Assembly (NCBI GenBank): GCA_030590765.1
Contig: JAUVCP010000121.1
Location: 1-6,825, forward strand
Source: Flavobacteriaceae bacterium
Lineage (GTDB): Bacteria; Bacteroidota; Bacteroidia; Flavobacteriales; Flavobacteriaceae
DNA length: 6,825 nucleotides
Direction: 5' to 3'
The translations under genes and the position numbers were made by a program. Of the stretch, positions 6,527 to 6,825 are shown piece by piece (within the stretch, counting starts at the first letter, position 1; the number at the start of each line of letters is the position of its first letter). A model generated the notes under the pieces. The model was not told where the DNA came from, made no database searches, and worked only from the letters and a program-made list of their open reading frames with translations.

Positions 6527-6825
6527 CTATTTCTTAACTATTTTATAAGTACCCTTTTTTCCATTCAAACCTTCAATTTTCACCAAATACATTCCTCTTG
6601 CAAAATGTTGAATATCTATTTTGTTAATTTGAATTTCACCAAATAGTTTTTGCCCGTATATATTGTATACCTCTATACTTTTCAATTCCAGATTGTTTGG
6701 ATTGGAAATAAAAATTCTTCCAGATGTTGGATTTGGGTACAATCGAATATTTTGTTTGATATAAATATCTTCAACTGCTAACAAATTATTGTATCTGCTA
6801 AAAATATAGTTCAGCAGATCTTTTC
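6527..6825 (-). CDS. C-terminal part of a T9SS-secreted protein (type A sorting domain), cut by the window end
   Basis: The frame is open from the right edge of the window to a TAG at 6527-6529, so the visible 98 residues are only the tail of a larger gene. The TTG at 6784 need not be a start, because the frame runs on upstream (KDLLNYIFSRYNN). The tail shows the T9SS type A sorting domain: LYPNPTSGRIFIS, then a beta strand with IEVYNIYGQKL, then FARGMYLVKIEG and a basic end (KIVKK). Such domains direct export across the outer membrane by the type IX system and are normally cleaved off. The catalytic or binding part of the protein lies outside the window and its function cannot be inferred. 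It converges on the septum gene, with 36 bp between the stops. Confidence 0.88.
   Translation of the reverse strand, partial: KDLLNYIFSRYNNLLAVEDIYIKQNIRLYPNPTSGRIFISNPNNLELKSIEVYNIYGQKLFGEIQINKIDIQHFARGMYLVKIEGLNGKKGTYKIVKK

Noticed and set aside
1..6825. Defence system, CRISPR array, prophage or insertion sequence
   Set aside because: All genes belong to recognisable metabolic, transport, envelope or division families. No spaced direct repeats, transposase, integrase or toxin-antitoxin pair is visible.

Overview
The window looks like a chromosomal segment of a Bacteroidetes (probably flavobacterial) bacterium. Three things point there. The DNA is strongly AT-rich, genes start after A/T-rich leaders without a clear Shine-Dalgarno sequence, and the last gene ends in a type A sorting domain of the type IX secretion system (T9SS), which is confined to that phylum. 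A uridine kinase gene followed by a small FtsB/DivIC-type gene is also an arrangement I associate with flavobacteria (from memory).

Layout. Positions 1-308 are very AT-rich and carry no gene I can support. From 5427 down to 309 four genes lie on the minus strand. In transcription order they are a stand-alone tryptophan synthase beta chain (trpB), a SulP/SLC26 anion transporter with a C-terminal STAS domain (31 bp after trpB), a CDP-alcohol phosphatidyltransferase (83 bp further on), and, after a 166-bp spacer, a membrane-anchored calcineurin-like metallophosphoesterase. That spacer is not ordinary. It is packed with consecutive inverted repeats, one of them GC-rich, and it can be read on the minus strand as a short protein-like fragment. 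A 135-bp divergent intergenic region (5428-5562) separates trpB from the plus-strand pair udk (uridine kinase) and a DivIC/FtsB-like septum protein, which overlap by 11 bp. It holds a good Bacteroidetes-type -7 box for udk and two dyads. At the right edge the C-terminal end of a T9SS-secreted protein runs in from the minus strand and is cut by the window end.

How the genes fit together. The minus-strand set mixes indole/tryptophan metabolism, anion uptake, phospholipid head-group synthesis and a membrane phosphoesterase. It may be partly co-transcribed (trpB-sulP most likely), but no single pathway links the genes. udk and the septum gene are almost certainly translationally coupled. All of this is recognisable housekeeping or envelope biology, and I see no new multi-gene system. 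The points worth following are the composite repeat at 1553-1694, the divergent character of the orphan TrpB, and the long hydrophilic insertion in the SulP transporter.
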